Shown piece by piece: positions 47,506 to 59,024 of a stretch of DNA of 64,000 nt. Source of the stretch: Thalassotalea sp. LPB0316. Its GTDB lineage: Bacteria > Pseudomonadota > Gammaproteobacteria > Enterobacterales > Alteromonadaceae. The notes below the pieces were generated by a model, which was not told the DNA's origin, ran no database searches, and saw only the letters and a list, made by a program, of their open reading frames with translations. Every line of letters starts with the position of its first letter. Positions within the stretch are counted from its first letter, which is position 1. The DNA lies in NCBI RefSeq assembly GCF_014898095.1, contig NZ_CP062946.1, forward strand, positions 3,410,001 through 3,474,000. Direction: 5' to 3'. The translations under genes and the position numbers were made by a program.

Positions 47506-48333
47506 ATGGCGACCCGACACTCTAAGTCAACAATTTCACAGCACAATCTACCCATCGGCATCTTTGATTCAGGCATTGGTGGCTTATCGATTGCAAATCA
47601 GATCAAACAGCGTTTGCCCAACGAGCACCTTATCTACCTAGCAGATAATTTACATGCCCCTTACGGGGAAAAAAGTGATGCTTTTATTTGTCAACGGGTG
47701 TTAGAAATTGGTGAATTCTTAACAAAGCAACCCGTTAAGGCGATTGTTGTTGCTTGTAATACGGCAACGGTTACTGCGATCCAAGCACTGCGAGCAAAAT
47801 ATTCAATACCTATTATCGGGGTCGAGCCGGCGATAAAACCTGCTGCACTTCACAGTAAAAATAGAAAAGTTGGCGTATTGGTAACACAAGCAACGGCGAG
47901 TACACAACGCTTTCACGACTTAATTCACACCTATGCCACTGGCGCTGATGTTTTTATTCAGCCCTGCCCTGGCTTGGTTGAATTAATTGAAAAGTTAGGT
48001 GATAACACTCAGCAAATAAGTACCTTGCTTGATCAGTACTTAACTGGCTTTATCGAACAGGACATCGATACACTCGTACTTGGTTGTACGCATTACCCAT
48101 TGGTAAAAGCTTTAATTGCAAGTAAATTAAACAGCGCTGTGAATATTATTGATACGGGTATTCCTGTCAGTGCCCAACTAGAGCGCAAACTCATTGAGTT
48201 TGACCTTCTCGCTAGTGCCCAGCCGACTCAACCAGATGTCTTTTACACCTCTGCCTGTAACCAAACCTTAGCCAAAAAAATAGCGGAGTTGTGGCAATAT
48301 CCAGCACAAGTATTGCCAGTCCCACTTAATTAA
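47506..48333 (+). CDS. murI: Glutamate racemase
   Basis: A 275-residue racemase. The two catalytic cysteines are in IVVACNTATVTA near residue 83 and LVLGCTHYPLV near 194; the start region GIFDSGIGGLS near 18 is also standard. It makes D-glutamate for peptidoglycan. It follows the 6S RNA gene by about 95 bp and converges with the porin gene, leaving only a 9-bp gap. Antisense and overlapping frames upstream are shadows of the 6S RNA. Confidence 0.96.
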   Translation: MATRHSKSTISQHNLPIGIFDSGIGGLSIANQIKQRLPNEHLIYLADNLHAPYGEKSDAFICQRVLEIGEFLTKQPVKAIVVACNTATVTAIQALRAKYSIPIIGVEPAIKPAALHSKNRKVGVLVTQATASTQRFHDLIHTYATGADVFIQPCPGLVELIEKLGDNTQQISTLLDQYLTGFIEQDIDTLVLGCTHYPLVKALIASKLNSAVNIIDTGIPVSAQLERKLIEFDLLASAQPTQPDVFYTSACNQTLAKKIAELWQYPAQVLPVPLN

Positions 48334-48342
48334 GTTACTCGC

Positions 48343-49467
48343 TTACAAGAAGTATCTGAAACCAAAACCTACCATATCGAGTTCAGGCTTGGAGCCATCG
48401 GCATAAGTGGTCGAGTCAAACTTTTTGTCAGCATATATCCAGAAGTTTTTACTCCATTCGTAGGTAAGGCCAACCGAGCGGAATGACATATTGTATTGAC
48501 TGTCACCCGATTTATCGGCTAAATCGTTATAACCACTGGTCAGCGTAACATTGTTGTCAAACTTATAAGCAACTACCGCTTCTTTACCCACAGATTTTTC
48601 CATCAGTTGATTAACGTTAGTCGCCTCGTGATTTTCCATCTTAGAATATAGCGCCGCGACATAAAGGCCAGGTTGATTAAATTTGCCATAAGTTACGTGG
48701 AAAGTTGCAATGCGATCGTCTGCGGTAAATTGTTTGGTGTTATTTTCAATCGTCACTTCACCCGTATTAAAACCTGCACCAACGCCGAATTTGTAGGGGA
48801 GTTTGTAAGTTAACCCGATACCGTAGTTAGTATCAAAGTTGATATAACCATTATTGATTAACGTGTTTTCCCCGCCTATTTCTATCGACTCTTCCATGAC
48901 CTGAATTTGCGCGCTAACCGTCAAATTCCCTAGCTGATTGTTGTATTGCAGTGCTTTATCAGCTCGTCCTGTACCAGATAAATAACCGTCTGTTGCAAAG
49001 TTATACGTGCCTGACGCCATGCCACCGAACATCGGTAATACATCTGTTACGGCGGCAACTTGATACAAGCTACCCCACTGTTTACCAACTGTAAAACTAC
49101 CGTAGGTATCGTGTGACACCCCAACATAACCTAAACGCAACCAAACACTGTCTCCTTGGTTGCCTTGAGGTCTTAATTGGTCGCCGCTTAAGATCAAACC
49201 AAAAGAAGGGTCACTAGCTAGCGTTATCCCCCACTCTAGCATCGCAACAGATTGCCAACCATCGGAAAGGTCTTGAGTAAAATTCAAATTTAGTCGTGAG
49301 AAGCCATCGGTGATCTCATTGCGATCCTTGGTTTGAATATAACCCACATCAAAGTAACCGCCCATCACCACCGATTTTGAACTGTCACTATAAATTTCAA
49401 TTGCCATTGCATGACTGGCAAATACCAAAGGTAATAGGCAAGCGAATTTTTTCTTTGTTGTCATCAA
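48343..49467 (-). CDS. Outer membrane porin
   Basis: A 374-residue protein with a signal peptide (residues 1-22, ending SHAMA). The rest is a series of beta strands of the gram-negative trimeric porin type: SKSVVMGGYFDVGY, DLSDGWQSVAMLEWG, TYGSFTVGKQWGSLY near residue 123. The last strand ends GFGFRYFL. The loop-3-like segment lies near residues 135-170. Specificity is not predictable. A promoter must lie in the 237 bp shared with metK. Confidence 0.85.
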   Translation of the reverse strand: MMTTKKKFACLLPLVFASHAMAIEIYSDSSKSVVMGGYFDVGYIQTKDRNEITDGFSRLNLNFTQDLSDGWQSVAMLEWGITLASDPSFGLILSGDQLRPQGNQGDSVWLRLGYVGVSHDTYGSFTVGKQWGSLYQVAAVTDVLPMFGGMASGTYNFATDGYLSGTGRADKALQYNNQLGNLTVSAQIQVMEESIEIGGENTLINNGYINFDTNYGIGLTYKLPYKFGVGAGFNTGEVTIENNTKQFTADDRIATFHVTYGKFNQPGLYVAALYSKMENHEATNVNQLMEKSVGKEAVVAYKFDNNVTLTSGYNDLADKSGDSQYNMSFRSVGLTYEWSKNFWIYADKKFDSTTYADGSKPELDMVGFGFRYFL

Positions 49468-49704
49468 AAGATCCTACTAGTTGTACTAATAGCAACTATA
49501 AATGAATCACAAGATTTAACTGTTAAAGGCTGTAACAAGGTTTTCACATTTTGTTATCAAACTCAGTGAGCGGAAAATCATTTAGCCGTCTAGACGTAAA
49601 AAAGCTAGTAAATAACTTTTTAAGAAGTTAGAATTGCACAAAATTTTGACCATAATTAGACAACGCTACGTAATAACGTGCACATTGTTAATGAATGAGG
49701 TTTT

Positions 49705-50892
49705 ATGACAACTCACTTATTTACTTCAGAATCAGTTTCTGAAGGTCATCCAGATAAAATTGCTGATCAGATCTCTGATGCAGTACTAGACGCGATCATT
49801 GCTGAAGATAAATTCGCTCGTGTCGCTTGTGAAACTATGGTTAAAACAGGCGTAGCGATTATTTCAGGTGAAATCACAACCGAAGCTTGGGTTGATTTAG
49901 AAAAGATCACTCGTAAAGTTATCACTGATATCGGTTACACTTCGTCAGAGGTAGGCTTTGATGGTGACACCTGTGGCATTATGAACTTGATTGGTCAGCA
50001 ATCTCCTGAAATTGCCCAAGGTGTTGACCGCGCTAAACCTGAAGAGCAAGGCGCTGGTGACCAAGGCTTAATGTTTGGCTATGCCACCAATGAAACACCT
50101 TCATTAATGCCTGCGCCACTTTACTATTCTCACCGTTTAGTAGAGCGCCAAGCTGAAATGCGTAAAAAAGGGATCTTGCCTTGGTTGCGCCCAGACGCTA
50201 AATCACAAGTAACATTTGTTTATGAAGATGATAAGCCTGTAGCGATTGACGCCGTTGTGTTATCAACACAGCATAACCCTGATATCTCGCAAGAAATGCT
50301 ACACGAAGCAGTGATGGAAAACATCATTAATCACGTATTACCTGAAGAGCTTTTAACAGAAAACACCAAATACTTCATCAATCCAACCGGTAAGTTTGTA
50401 ATTGGTGGCCCAGTGGGTGACTGTGGTTTAACGGGTCGTAAAATTATCGTTGATACCTACGGTGGTATGGCGCGTCACGGTGGTGGTGCATTCTCAGGGA
50501 AAGATCCATCAAAAGTAGATAGAAGTGCAGCTTACGCTGGCCGTTATGTTGCGAAAAACATCGTTGCTGCCGGTTTAGCGGATCGTTGTGAAATTCAGGT
50601 TTCATACGCCATTGGTGTAGCAGAGCCGACGTCTATTTCAGTTGATACCTTTGGCACTGGCAAAGTCTCAAATGAAAAGTTAGTTGAGTTAGTACGTGAA
50701 CACTTTGATTTACGCCCTTACGGCATCACTAAAATGCTAGATTTGTTGCACCCAATGTACCGCGAAACAGCGGCATATGGTCACTTTGGTCGCGAACCAT
50801 ACGAAATGACCGTTGGTGAAGATACCTTCACCGCATTTTCTTGGGAAAAAACCGATAAAGCTGACGCATTAAGAGCTGCTGCGGGTTTATAA
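49705..50892 (+). CDS. metK: S-adenosylmethionine synthetase
   Basis: A 395-residue MetK. Signature segments are [15 protein letters not shown] at the N-terminus, [12 protein letters not shown] near residue 117 and [20 protein letters not shown] near 258. It makes SAM from methionine and ATP. It is a single gene followed 33 bp later by a strong terminator. No SAM riboswitch is seen upstream. Confidence 0.98.
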   Translation: MTTHLFTSESVSEGHPDKIADQISDAVLDAIIAEDKFARVACETMVKTGVAIISGEITTEAWVDLEKITRKVITDIGYTSSEVGFDGDTCGIMNLIGQQSPEIAQGVDRAKPEEQGAGDQGLMFGYATNETPSLMPAPLYYSHRLVERQAEMRKKGILPWLRPDAKSQVTFVYEDDKPVAIDAVVLSTQHNPDISQEMLHEAVMENIINHVLPEELLTENTKYFINPTGKFVIGGPVGDCGLTGRKIIVDTYGGMARHGGGAFSGKDPSKVDRSAAYAGRYVAKNIVAAGLADRCEIQVSYAIGVAEPTSISVDTFGTGKVSNEKLVELVREHFDLRPYGITKMLDLLHPMYRETAAYGHFGREPYEMTVGEDTFTAFSWEKTDKADALRAAAGL

Positions 50893-50924
50893 GCCAAACA
50901 CAAATTCGTGATAATTAATCGTGT

Positions 50925-50953
50925 AAAAGGGAGCTTAATTAGCTCCCTTTTTT
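50925..50953. terminator. Bidirectional terminator after metK
   Basis: AAAAGGGAGCT pairs with AGCTCCCTTTT around TAATT, followed by TT on the plus strand and preceded by A residues. It ends metK and also contains the stop codon of the convergent solute-binding-like gene. Confidence 0.9.
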
Positions 50954-51690
50954 GTTGCCATATGTTTTTCAATCAAGCGCTTTATTTCACCTCGTTCTTT
51001 GAGCTGTTGAATATGCGCATCAAGTAATGCCTTTTCCTCAACAAGCTCTTTTCTCAAAATAATATTAAGTGGCACAATGGTTATTGGCTCTGGCGAGGCG
51101 TATAAGGTTTCGTCTGGGAAAAATGCTGAATTCATTAAATTATCGGCATTAAACTCATTCATGATTGTGTAATCACAGCGTTTTTTGAACAACATTCTAA
51201 GCATTGTAAGTTGGCTAGACGAGTCGACTCGAATGAGTCTTTTGTTATCGATATAAGGCTGTAATGTCGGGTAAACAAAACCTTTTCTCGTACAGATGTT
51301 TTCAGGTTTACTTGCTTGGCTTAACGAAAAATTTTCAGGGAACGGCTGAGCGCTATAAAGAAAGCTTCGGTGCTCTAACAAGGGGATGGTTGCAATCAGT
51401 TTATTCGGCTGGGATAGCCACTGCTCACTTAGCATGATCATATCGGCAATCCCTTGATACATATATTCTTCACTGCGTTTTCGACTATTCGAAATATAAC
51501 TGACATGCAACCTGTTACTTTCCGATAACGGCTGCAAAATATCAGGGATCACGCCTTTGTATGCCTGACTGTCTTTATCGTAATAAAGATAGGGGGCTGA
51601 ACCAGGATGGTTAACAACAAACTTTAGCTGTGTTGTTGCTTGAGCACTAAAAGCCAGTATTGCTAAAAGTATTAGTAGATAACTTTTCAC
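50935..51690 (-). CDS. Extracellular solute-binding-like protein
   Basis: A 251-residue protein with a signal peptide (residues 1-18, ending SAQA). The fold pattern FVVNHPGSAPYLYYDKD, AYKGVIPDILQPLSE and ADMIMLSEQWLSQPNK fits the SBP_bac_3 family. A pair of cysteines (near residues 132 and 170) may form a disulphide. No transporter genes are adjacent. It converges on metK and shares its terminator. It may be a sensor or an orphan binding protein. Confidence 0.8.
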   Translation of the reverse strand: MKSYLLILLAILAFSAQATTQLKFVVNHPGSAPYLYYDKDSQAYKGVIPDILQPLSESNRLHVSYISNSRKRSEEYMYQGIADMIMLSEQWLSQPNKLIATIPLLEHRSFLYSAQPFPENFSLSQASKPENICTRKGFVYPTLQPYIDNKRLIRVDSSSQLTMLRMLFKKRCDYTIMNEFNADNLMNSAFFPDETLYASPEPITIVPLNIILRKELVEEKALLDAHIQQLKERGEIKRLIEKHMATKKGAN

Positions 51691-51750
51691 GCGAATGACT
51701 ACCTCCTGAGCCCAAACAGATAACTTAACTATAGAACATTAGACTAATTT

Positions 51751-54700
51751 TTATACCTCGCCCTTAAGGCGTTCTCTCACTCCCTGAACAACCAAATAGA
51801 AATATGGGATCAATACCGTGCCGAAAATTGTCGCGGCTGTCATCCCCGCGAGTACAGTTAAACCCAATGAAACTCGGCTACCAGCGCCAGCACCTGTAGC
51901 AAAAACTAACGGTAATACGCCAAGGACAAACGAAAAAGCAGTCATCAATACTGCGCGAAAACGCATAGTCGCCGCATTAAGTGCAGCGTCGATAATCGAC
52001 TGACCTTGCGCTCTTAACTCCATGGCAAACTCGACAATTAATATTGCCGTTTTCGTCGACAAACCAATCAATAATACTAAACCAACTTGTGCGTAGATAT
52101 TGTTTGCCATCCCCAATGTGTAGAGTGCCAACATAGCACCGAATAAGGCTAACGGTACTGCGGCTATAACCGAAAACGGAATACTCCAACTTTCGTATTG
52201 TGCAACTAAAAACAAATAGACGAAGATAATCGCCAAACCAAATAATACTGGCGCTAAATTACCCGCTTCTATTTCCTGTTTTGACTGCCCTGCCCACTCA
52301 AACACATAACCTTGAGGTAACTGATCAGCCAATTCTTCCATCGCCTCTATTGCGTCGCCTGAGGCATATCCGGTTGCTGCTTGCCCTGTAATACTTGCGC
52401 TGCGATACAAGTTAAAATGATTAATAGTTGTGGGGCCTAAAATGGGTTTTAGGCTAGCAAGCGTTGTTAATGGCACCATTTCACCGTCTTGATTGCGCAC
52501 GTAATAATGGCTCAAATCACTCGGCTCTTGTCTAAACTGGGATTCAGCTTGAATACTGACTTTATAGGTTCGGCCAAATTGACTGAAATCGTTAATATAC
52601 AATGAGCCAAGCTGCGCTTGTAAGGTCATAAAAATATCGGAAAGCGCAACGCCTTGTGCTTTGGCTTTATTGCGGTCAACTTCCAAAAAATACTGTGGTA
52701 CATTGGCGCGATATGTACTGAAAACTTGGGTTAATTCAGGGCGTTGATTGGCTTCGAAAATCAAACCATTCATGACTTGCGCCAACAGTGCTGGCTCACG
52801 CCCTTCGCTATCTTGCAATTTAAACTCAAAGCCAGAGCTACTGCCTAAACCAGGAATTGGTGGTGGGTTGAACACCATAATTTGCGCATCGGGCAATGAC
52901 CATAATTGCCCCATTAAACGAGGAATAACTTGTCGTAAACCAAGCTCTGGCGTAACTCTATCTTCCCAATCTTTGAGCAAGATAATCGCTAAAGCATTGT
53001 TTGATCCTGCACCGCCGAGCAATGACGAGCCAGCGACAGTGATTACGTCATCAACCGCAGGGTCTTGTTTAATAATCGGGGTGATTTTTTCTAACACCTT
53101 TTCTGTTCTATTTTTTGAAGCGGCATCAGGCAGTTGAATATCAACAAATAAATAACCTTGATCTTCGCCGGGAACAAAGGCTGTTGGCACTTCTTTTGTC
53201 AGCCAAGCCGTAGCGAAAAATACCGACACTACAACCACACCTACGCCCCCTGTGCGCTTTAACAAAAAACCAACCGTATTGCTGTACTTGCCAGTCAAGC
53301 GACGCAACATCTGCTCAAATGGTTGTAGCCAGCCAATCGGCTTCATGTGTTTTTCATTTAACAGTACTGAACACAACGCAGGACTTAATGTTAAGGCGTT
53401 CAGTGAAGAAATTAGCACAGCAAACGAAATGGTTACCGAAAACTGTTTGTATAATTCACCGGTTATTCCCGGCATGAAGCCGACCGGCACAAAAACGGCC
53501 AATAAGACGAGTGTTGTCGCGATAATCGGCCCACCCACTTGCTTCATGGCTTTACTAACTGCTTGTTTAATCTGTAGCTTTTCTTCTTTTAAAATCCGCT
53601 CAACATTTTCAATAACGATAATCGCATCGTCGACCACAATGCCGATCGCCAACACCAAGCCAAATAATGTAATGGTATTGATGGTGTACCCCATAGCTAA
53701 CATAAAAGCGAAGGTACCGATAAGAGAAACGGGTATTGCAAGCGATGGAATAATGGTTGCCCGCCAATTTTGTAAAAATAAGAAGACCACCAGAATAACT
53801 AGAGCAACCGCCTGAAATAGCGTCACTTTAACTTCGTCAATTGAGCGCGTAATGAACTCTGTAGTGTCAAAAGGTACAACATAGTTGACGCCATCAGGGA
53901 AGCGCTCCGCCAGTTTAGCCATTTCTTGTTTAACCCGTTTTGCCACTTCTGTCGCATTGGCACCTGGTAATTGGTAGATCACCAAAAAGGCAGTATCTTG
54001 ATCATTTAATTTGGCACTGATTGCGTAATTTTCAGAACCTAACTCAATCCGACCAATATCGGCAAGACGAACAAAGCTGCCGTTTTTACGGGCGCGAATA
54101 ATAGTTTCACCAAACTCATCCGGCGTTTTTAACCGACCTCTAGCTTGAATTGTGTACTCAAACTGTTGATTTGGCAGTGACGGCGAAGCGCCTAATTTAC
54201 CAGCGGCAACAATCAAGTTTTGCTCTTTTAACGCTTGTTGAACTTCGCTAATGGTTACGCCTAGTGACGTCATGCGATCAGGGTTAAGCCAGATGCGCAT
54301 ACTGTATGTCATCTCACCCATCACTTCAGCACTGGCAACGCCTTTGATTCGCCCTAGTGGTTCAACGAGGTAATTGGTCGCGTAATTACTTAAGAACAGT
54401 TGATCGATATTCTCTTGTTCACTGTACAAATTGACGCCAAGCAACATGGCACTCGATTTTTTCTTAACATTAACCCCTTGGCGAGTCACTTCTGCAGGTA
54501 AGGAGCTCGTTGCTAGGGAAACCCGGTTTTGCACGTTAACTTGGGCAATGTCATCATCGGTGCCCACTTTGAAGTAAACGGTTATATTCGCGGTGCCATT
54601 GTTATTGGCCGACGATTCGATATACATCATATCTTCGACCCCGTTAACCTGTTCCTCTATCGGCCTAATAACCGACTCTTCGACAACTTGCGCACTAGCA

Positions 54701-54855
54701 CCGGGATAAACCGCAGTGATTTGTATTTGTGGCGGCGTAATTTCTGGGTACATATTGACGGGCAACATAAACATCGCCAATAAGCCAGCAATAGAGATGA
54801 CAATTGAAATAACAAAGGCAAACTTGGGCCTTTCAATAAAGGTTTGACTAATCAT
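51751..54855 (-). CDS. RND efflux permease (AcrB/MexB, HAE1 type)
   Basis: A 1034-residue inner membrane pump. TM4 carries [15 protein letters not shown] (two Asp of the proton relay, near residue 405) and TM10 has [13 protein letters not shown] (Lys, near 935). The N-terminus [20 protein letters not shown] and the porter motif [17 protein letters not shown] are typical of HAE1 pumps. It would export hydrophobic drugs or bile-like compounds. It is the second gene after the adaptor (9 bp gap). No outer membrane channel is encoded beside it, so it must use a TolC from elsewhere. No regulator gene is adjacent. Confidence 0.96.
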   Translation of the reverse strand: MISQTFIERPKFAFVISIVISIAGLLAMFMLPVNMYPEITPPQIQITAVYPGASAQVVEESVIRPIEEQVNGVEDMMYIESSANNNGTANITVYFKVGTDDDIAQVNVQNRVSLATSSLPAEVTRQGVNVKKKSSAMLLGVNLYSEQENIDQLFLSNYATNYLVEPLGRIKGVASAEVMGEMTYSMRIWLNPDRMTSLGVTISEVQQALKEQNLIVAAGKLGASPSLPNQQFEYTIQARGRLKTPDEFGETIIRARKNGSFVRLADIGRIELGSENYAISAKLNDQDTAFLVIYQLPGANATEVAKRVKQEMAKLAERFPDGVNYVVPFDTTEFITRSIDEVKVTLFQAVALVILVVFLFLQNWRATIIPSLAIPVSLIGTFAFMLAMGYTINTITLFGLVLAIGIVVDDAIIVIENVERILKEEKLQIKQAVSKAMKQVGGPIIATTLVLLAVFVPVGFMPGITGELYKQFSVTISFAVLISSLNALTLSPALCSVLLNEKHMKPIGWLQPFEQMLRRLTGKYSNTVGFLLKRTGGVGVVVVSVFFATAWLTKEVPTAFVPGEDQGYLFVDIQLPDAASKNRTEKVLEKITPIIKQDPAVDDVITVAGSSLLGGAGSNNALAIILLKDWEDRVTPELGLRQVIPRLMGQLWSLPDAQIMVFNPPPIPGLGSSSGFEFKLQDSEGREPALLAQVMNGLIFEANQRPELTQVFSTYRANVPQYFLEVDRNKAKAQGVALSDIFMTLQAQLGSLYINDFSQFGRTYKVSIQAESQFRQEPSDLSHYYVRNQDGEMVPLTTLASLKPILGPTTINHFNLYRSASITGQAATGYASGDAIEAMEELADQLPQGYVFEWAGQSKQEIEAGNLAPVLFGLAIIFVYLFLVAQYESWSIPFSVIAAVPLALFGAMLALYTLGMANNIYAQVGLVLLIGLSTKTAILIVEFAMELRAQGQSIIDAALNAATMRFRAVLMTAFSFVLGVLPLVFATGAGAGSRVSLGLTVLAGMTAATIFGTVLIPYFYLVVQGVRERLKGEV

Positions 54856-54864
54856 GCTTTACCC

Positions 54865-56067
54865 TTAGTTTTCGCTTGCTGTTGACGCTGAAATAGTGCC
54901 GGTGACAACATCCACCGATTTAACAACAGGGTTGACGACAATACCCGGCCTGACTTTTTGTAAACCTTCGATAATTACTTGCTCATTAACGGCTAAACCC
55001 GACTCCACCACCCACATGGCATTAACGCGGCGACCAAGTTGAACAATGCGTTGTGTAACCGTGTTGTTTTCATCGACGACAAGCACGAACTTACCTTGCT
55101 GATTTTCTTGGACAGCAGATTGTGGCACATAAGCCATTTGTTCTTTTTGCACGCTCTCAACCACTAAATTTACAAATAAGCCGGGGAGAATAACGCCGCT
55201 CGGGTTTGGAAACTTAGCTCTAAGCTCTACGGTTCCTGTACCCTCATCAATCTTAATATCGGCGTAATCAAGCTCACCTTTTTCTGGGTAGACGGTATTA
55301 TTTGGCAACATTAAACTGATATCGATCTGTCCTTCTCGCTTACCCTGACTTCTCATTTGCATATGCGTGACATACTCACTTTCTTTTACCTGAAAGTTAA
55401 CGTAAATCGGATCTGTCACTGTCAAGGTAGCAAGGCTACCACTTTGCGGCCCAACAACATTGCCGACATCGAAATTAGCTTTGCCAATTCGACCATCAAA
55501 TGGCGCAACAATATGGGTATAGCTCAAGTTCAATTCAGCTTTTTCTAGTGCCGCTTTAGCAACCGATACCGCTGCTTTAGCTTGCGACTCTTCTGTGGTT
55601 AATTTGTCGTAGTCAGACTGAGAAATGTAACCTTGACTGATCAAATCGTTAGCGCGCTTTAAATTGCGAATCGCATTTTGAAAACCTGACTCACGACTAT
55701 CGAGATCGGCTTGAGCTTGTTCAAATGATGCTTGATAGGCGCTTGGATCTATTTTTAATAGCACATCACCTTTTTTCACGCGGCCGCCTTCACGAAACGA
55801 TTTTTCAATCAGTTCTCCCTCTACGCGAGCGGTCAATTGTGCTTCTTTATAAGCTTCTGTGCGAGCGACGAATTCATGATGCTGACCAACGGCAATTTGC
55901 TTCACTTGATAAACAGATACCGCTGGTGGTGGCGGCGCACTGGCTTGAGTATTTTGCTCACTACAAGCACTAAGTAATGCCAATAAACTGAGTGACAGGC
56001 AAGTTTTCATCAAGAAGCGTGGTTGACTTAAAAAATCATCTGTATTTTGAAAAGAGTTGTTAAACAT
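54865..56067 (-). CDS. RND efflux periplasmic adaptor (AcrA/MexA type)
   Basis: About 400 residues. The lipoprotein signal LSLSLLALLSACSEQ has its lipobox Cys near residue 35 from the chosen start. The ATG at 56067 has AAGGAA 9 bp upstream; the ATG at 56010 gives a more ordinary signal length but has no ribosome site. The body has the lipoyl half VEGELIEKSFREGGRVKKGD, a coiled coil and the DGRIGKANFDVGNVV lipoyl half near residue 180. It links the AcrB-type pump to an outer membrane channel. Confidence 0.92.
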   Translation of the reverse strand: MFNNSFQNTDDFLSQPRFLMKTCLSLSLLALLSACSEQNTQASAPPPPAVSVYQVKQIAVGQHHEFVARTEAYKEAQLTARVEGELIEKSFREGGRVKKGDVLLKIDPSAYQASFEQAQADLDSRESGFQNAIRNLKRANDLISQGYISQSDYDKLTTEESQAKAAVSVAKAALEKAELNLSYTHIVAPFDGRIGKANFDVGNVVGPQSGSLATLTVTDPIYVNFQVKESEYVTHMQMRSQGKREGQIDISLMLPNNTVYPEKGELDYADIKIDEGTGTVELRAKFPNPSGVILPGLFVNLVVESVQKEQMAYVPQSAVQENQQGKFVLVVDENNTVTQRIVQLGRRVNAMWVVESGLAVNEQVIIEGLQKVRPGIVVNPVVKSVDVVTGTISASTASEN

Positions 56068-56306
56068 CAATAGGTTCCTTAATGAAGCGTGAAGTGACAT
56101 AATCAAACTATGCCTAATTAGCTATGTTATTTTAATATGCCACATAAATATGCCGCTGTGAGTAGTTCAATATTAAACTTTAGTAACATTTACGCAACAT
56201 TTACACATCAAGAACAAAAAGTTACATATTGAAATTTTAATGACTAGCTACAATATCAATAACAAACAGATAACTAATGACATGCTTAAGTAGTGCGTAA
56301 AACCAA

Positions 56307-57041
56307 ATGACAAACCCAAGAATTTATCAAGATACACCGTTTATAGTGGGTCAAACCTTTGAGCTCGACGACAACGCCTTTGGTCATGTCGTGCGCGTGT
56401 TACGTCATAAAGAAGGTGATGAACTGTGCTTTTTCAATGGTCACGATGGCATCGAATACCGGGTAGAACTTACCCAAGTGAAAAAGAAAACCGCCTTCGC
56501 CCAAGTTGTTGAGCAAACAAGGGTTACTAACGAGTCGCCACTCAAAATTGAACTTGGCCAAGGTATTTCCCGTGGTGACAGAATGGATTTCACCCTACAA
56601 AAATCGGTTGAATTAGGCGTCAGCTCTATTACCCCATTATTTACTGAGCGCTGCGGGGTAAAACTTACCGGCGATCGATTAGCCAAGAAACGCGAGCAAT
56701 GGCAAAAAATTGTTATCAGTGCCTGTGAGCAAAGTGGCCGAGTCTATGTACCTGTAGTAAACGACCCCATTTGGTTAGAAGAGTGGCTCGCAGTAGATAC
56801 CGATGCATTAAACATTAACCTACACCCAAGAGCACAGCACAGTATTATGTCTCTGCCCTTTGATTCTCAAAACATTCGTTTACTTATTGGCCCAGAAGGC
56901 GGCTTAAGTGACGAAGAAATTAACAAAGCCAGTGCGGCTAATTTTAAAGAAGTTTTATTAGGGCCGCGCGTGTTGCGCACTGAAACGGCAGCACTGACCG
57001 CAATTACCGCTCTACAGTGTCGCTATGGCGACCTTGGATAA
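56307..57041 (+). CDS. rsmE: 16S rRNA (uracil-1498-N3)-methyltransferase
   Basis: A 244-residue SPOUT methyltransferase. The knot motif LLIGPEGGLSDEEI near residue 195 and the LGPRVLRTETAALTA segment near 215 bind SAM. The N-terminal PUA-like part includes HVVRVLRHKEGDELCFFNG. It methylates U1498 in 16S rRNA. It lies 16 bp before gshB, the usual order in Alteromonadales and Vibrionales. Confidence 0.96.
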   Translation: MTNPRIYQDTPFIVGQTFELDDNAFGHVVRVLRHKEGDELCFFNGHDGIEYRVELTQVKKKTAFAQVVEQTRVTNESPLKIELGQGISRGDRMDFTLQKSVELGVSSITPLFTERCGVKLTGDRLAKKREQWQKIVISACEQSGRVYVPVVNDPIWLEEWLAVDTDALNINLHPRAQHSIMSLPFDSQNIRLLIGPEGGLSDEEINKASAANFKEVLLGPRVLRTETAALTAITALQCRYGDLG

Positions 57042-57057
57042 CGATAAGGAATAATAC

Positions 57058-58011
57058 ATGACCATTAAACTCGGCGTAGTAATGGATCCAATTGAACATA
57101 TCAATGTTAAAAAAGACTCTTCATTGGCGATGATGCTTGAAGCACAAAAGCGCGGCTTTGAGCTCTACTATATGCAAATGAAAGACTTGTATTTATTCCA
57201 AGGTGAAGCCAGAGCACATGTCCAAATTGTCTCGGTCGCCAACGACGTTGATAATTGGTATCAAGTACTCGAAGAAAAAGATATCGCATTAAGTGAATTA
57301 GATGCCATTTTAATGCGCAAAGATCCACCGTTTGATACGGAATACATTTACGCTACATATATGCTAGAGCGCGCAGAGTTGGCTGGCACCTTAATTGTTA
57401 ACAAGCCGCAAAGTCTACGGGACTGTAACGAAAAATTATTTACCGCTTGGTTCCCTGAGCTCAGTGCCAAAACGCTAGTCACTCGCAACGCCAAGCAAAT
57501 TCGTGAATTTCATCAAGCGGAAAAAGACGTCATTATTAAGCCGCTCGATGGCATGGGTGGCTCATCAATTTTTCGCATAAAAGAAGGCGATGCTAACGTG
57601 GGTGTGATCATTGAAACCTTAACCAACCACGGTAGCCAGTACGCGATGGTACAAGAGTACATGCCAGAAATTAAAGACGGTGATAAACGCATTTTAATCG
57701 TTAACGGCGAACCAATGCCCTACTGCCTTGCGCGAATCCCAGCACAGGGAGAAACGCGAGGTAATTTAGCCGCCGGCGGCAGTGGCGTTGCAAGGCCATT
57801 AAGTGCTAGCGATAAATTAATTGCTGAAACAATTGCACCAGAACTAAAGAAACGCGGTCTATACTTTGTAGGGTTAGATGTTATTGGTGACAAGGTCACA
57901 GAAATTAATGTCACTAGTCCTACATGTATCAGAGAAATCGAAGCGGCCTACCCAATCAATATCAGTGGTAAGTTAATGGATGCGATAGAGCATACGTTAA
58001 AAAATGCCTAA
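57058..58011 (+). CDS. gshB: Glutathione synthetase
   Basis: A 317-residue ATP-grasp enzyme. GVVMDPIEHINVKKDSSLAM at the N-terminus is characteristic; ILMRKDPPFDTEYIYATY near residue 85 and VIIKPLDGMGGSSIFRI near 160 follow, with the metal-binding EINVTSPTCIREIE near 281. It adds glycine to gamma-glutamylcysteine. It is followed by yqgE with a 15-bp gap. Confidence 0.97.
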   Translation: MTIKLGVVMDPIEHINVKKDSSLAMMLEAQKRGFELYYMQMKDLYLFQGEARAHVQIVSVANDVDNWYQVLEEKDIALSELDAILMRKDPPFDTEYIYATYMLERAELAGTLIVNKPQSLRDCNEKLFTAWFPELSAKTLVTRNAKQIREFHQAEKDVIIKPLDGMGGSSIFRIKEGDANVGVIIETLTNHGSQYAMVQEYMPEIKDGDKRILIVNGEPMPYCLARIPAQGETRGNLAAGGSGVARPLSASDKLIAETIAPELKKRGLYFVGLDVIGDKVTEINVTSPTCIREIEAAYPINISGKLMDAIEHTLKNA

Positions 58012-58026
58012 CGGCAGGAGAAATTG

Positions 58027-58581
58027 ATGGACAGTTTAGAAAATCAATTATTAATAGCAATGCCCTCGTTAAACGATCCGTATTTTAATAAAACGGTGAC
58101 TTATATCTGTGAACACAACGACGACGGCGCGATGGGGCTCATTATCAACTTACCCGTCAATTTAACACTGAATGAATTGCTAGAACAAATTGACGCCGAT
58201 AACAAAGACTGTTTATCACTGGAGCAACCGGTTTTAACCGGTGGCCCGGTTTCGCCGCAACGCGGTTTTGTTTTACACAGCCCTCAAAGCGGTTGGACGA
58301 GCTCTTTATCACTGAGCGATGACTTAATGATCACCACATCAAAGGATATATTGATGGCATTAGGCACCGAGCAAGCACCTGAATCTTATGTGGTAACGCT
58401 TGGTTACGCCGGCTGGGGGCCAGGCCAATTAGAGCAAGAAATCGCCGAGAACTCGTGGCTTACCACGCCAGCTGATGCCGATATTATTTTTCATACCCCG
58501 ATAGAAATGCGATGGAAAAAAGCAACAGAGAAGCTCGGTATCGACTTAGCACACCTATCAAGCGACATAGGACACGCTTAA
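58027..58581 (+). CDS. yqgE: UPF0301 (AlgH/YqgE) protein
   Basis: A 184-residue protein. ATG 58027 has AGGAGA 6 bp upstream, which decides against a TTG one codon earlier. The conserved segments are [33 protein letters not shown] and [15 protein letters not shown] near residue 72, then [14 protein letters not shown] near 122. AlgH in Pseudomonas affects alginate genes; the mechanism is unclear. It overlaps ruvX by one base (TAATG). Confidence 0.95.
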   Translation: MDSLENQLLIAMPSLNDPYFNKTVTYICEHNDDGAMGLIINLPVNLTLNELLEQIDADNKDCLSLEQPVLTGGPVSPQRGFVLHSPQSGWTSSLSLSDDLMITTSKDILMALGTEQAPESYVVTLGYAGWGPGQLEQEIAENSWLTTPADADIIFHTPIEMRWKKATEKLGIDLAHLSSDIGHA

Positions 58582-59012
58582 TGACACAGCACGGATCTCG
58601 CACTATTTTAGGCTTTGATTTTGGTAAAAAGTCGATTGGCTGCGCTATCGGTCAAGAGATTACCGGAACCGCCAACCCACTTAACGCGATTAAAGCCAAA
58701 GACGGTATCCCGCAATGGACAGATATTGAGAAGTTACTCAAGGAGTGGCAGCCGCAACTCGTTGTTGTCGGTTTACCATTAAATATGGATGGCACCGAGC
58801 AGCAGCTAACCAAAGATGCGAGAAAGTTTGGTAATCGTATTCACGGTCGTTTTGGTGTTGCCGTTGAGTTTCAAGACGAACGTTTAACCACGGCGGATGC
58901 TAAAGAGCAACTGTTCGCCGCGGGCGGTTATCGCAATTTGTCAAAGGGCAATGTTGATTCTCAATCTGCCGTACTCATTATCGAAAGCTTTTTTGAAGCT
59001 AGTTATCAATAA
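58581..59012 (+). CDS. ruvX: Pre-16S rRNA nuclease, RuvX/YqgF type
   Basis: A 143-residue RNase H-fold protein. Its active-site motif [16 protein letters not shown] (Asp near residue 12), [15 protein letters not shown] near 62 and [15 protein letters not shown] near 96 are standard. It matures the 16S rRNA 5' end. It starts at ATG 58581, overlapping the yqgE stop; the longer frame from 58512 lies within yqgE. Confidence 0.95.
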   Translation: MTQHGSRTILGFDFGKKSIGCAIGQEITGTANPLNAIKAKDGIPQWTDIEKLLKEWQPQLVVVGLPLNMDGTEQQLTKDARKFGNRIHGRFGVAVEFQDERLTTADAKEQLFAAGGYRNLSKGNVDSQSAVLIIESFFEASYQ

Positions 59013-59024
59013 TCATCACATCAT

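Noticed and set aside
47161..47576. Protein-coding frames over the 6S RNA (plus strand to 47436, minus strand to 47576)
   Set aside because: They lie across conserved 6S RNA sequence and have no family match; the RNA explains the region.
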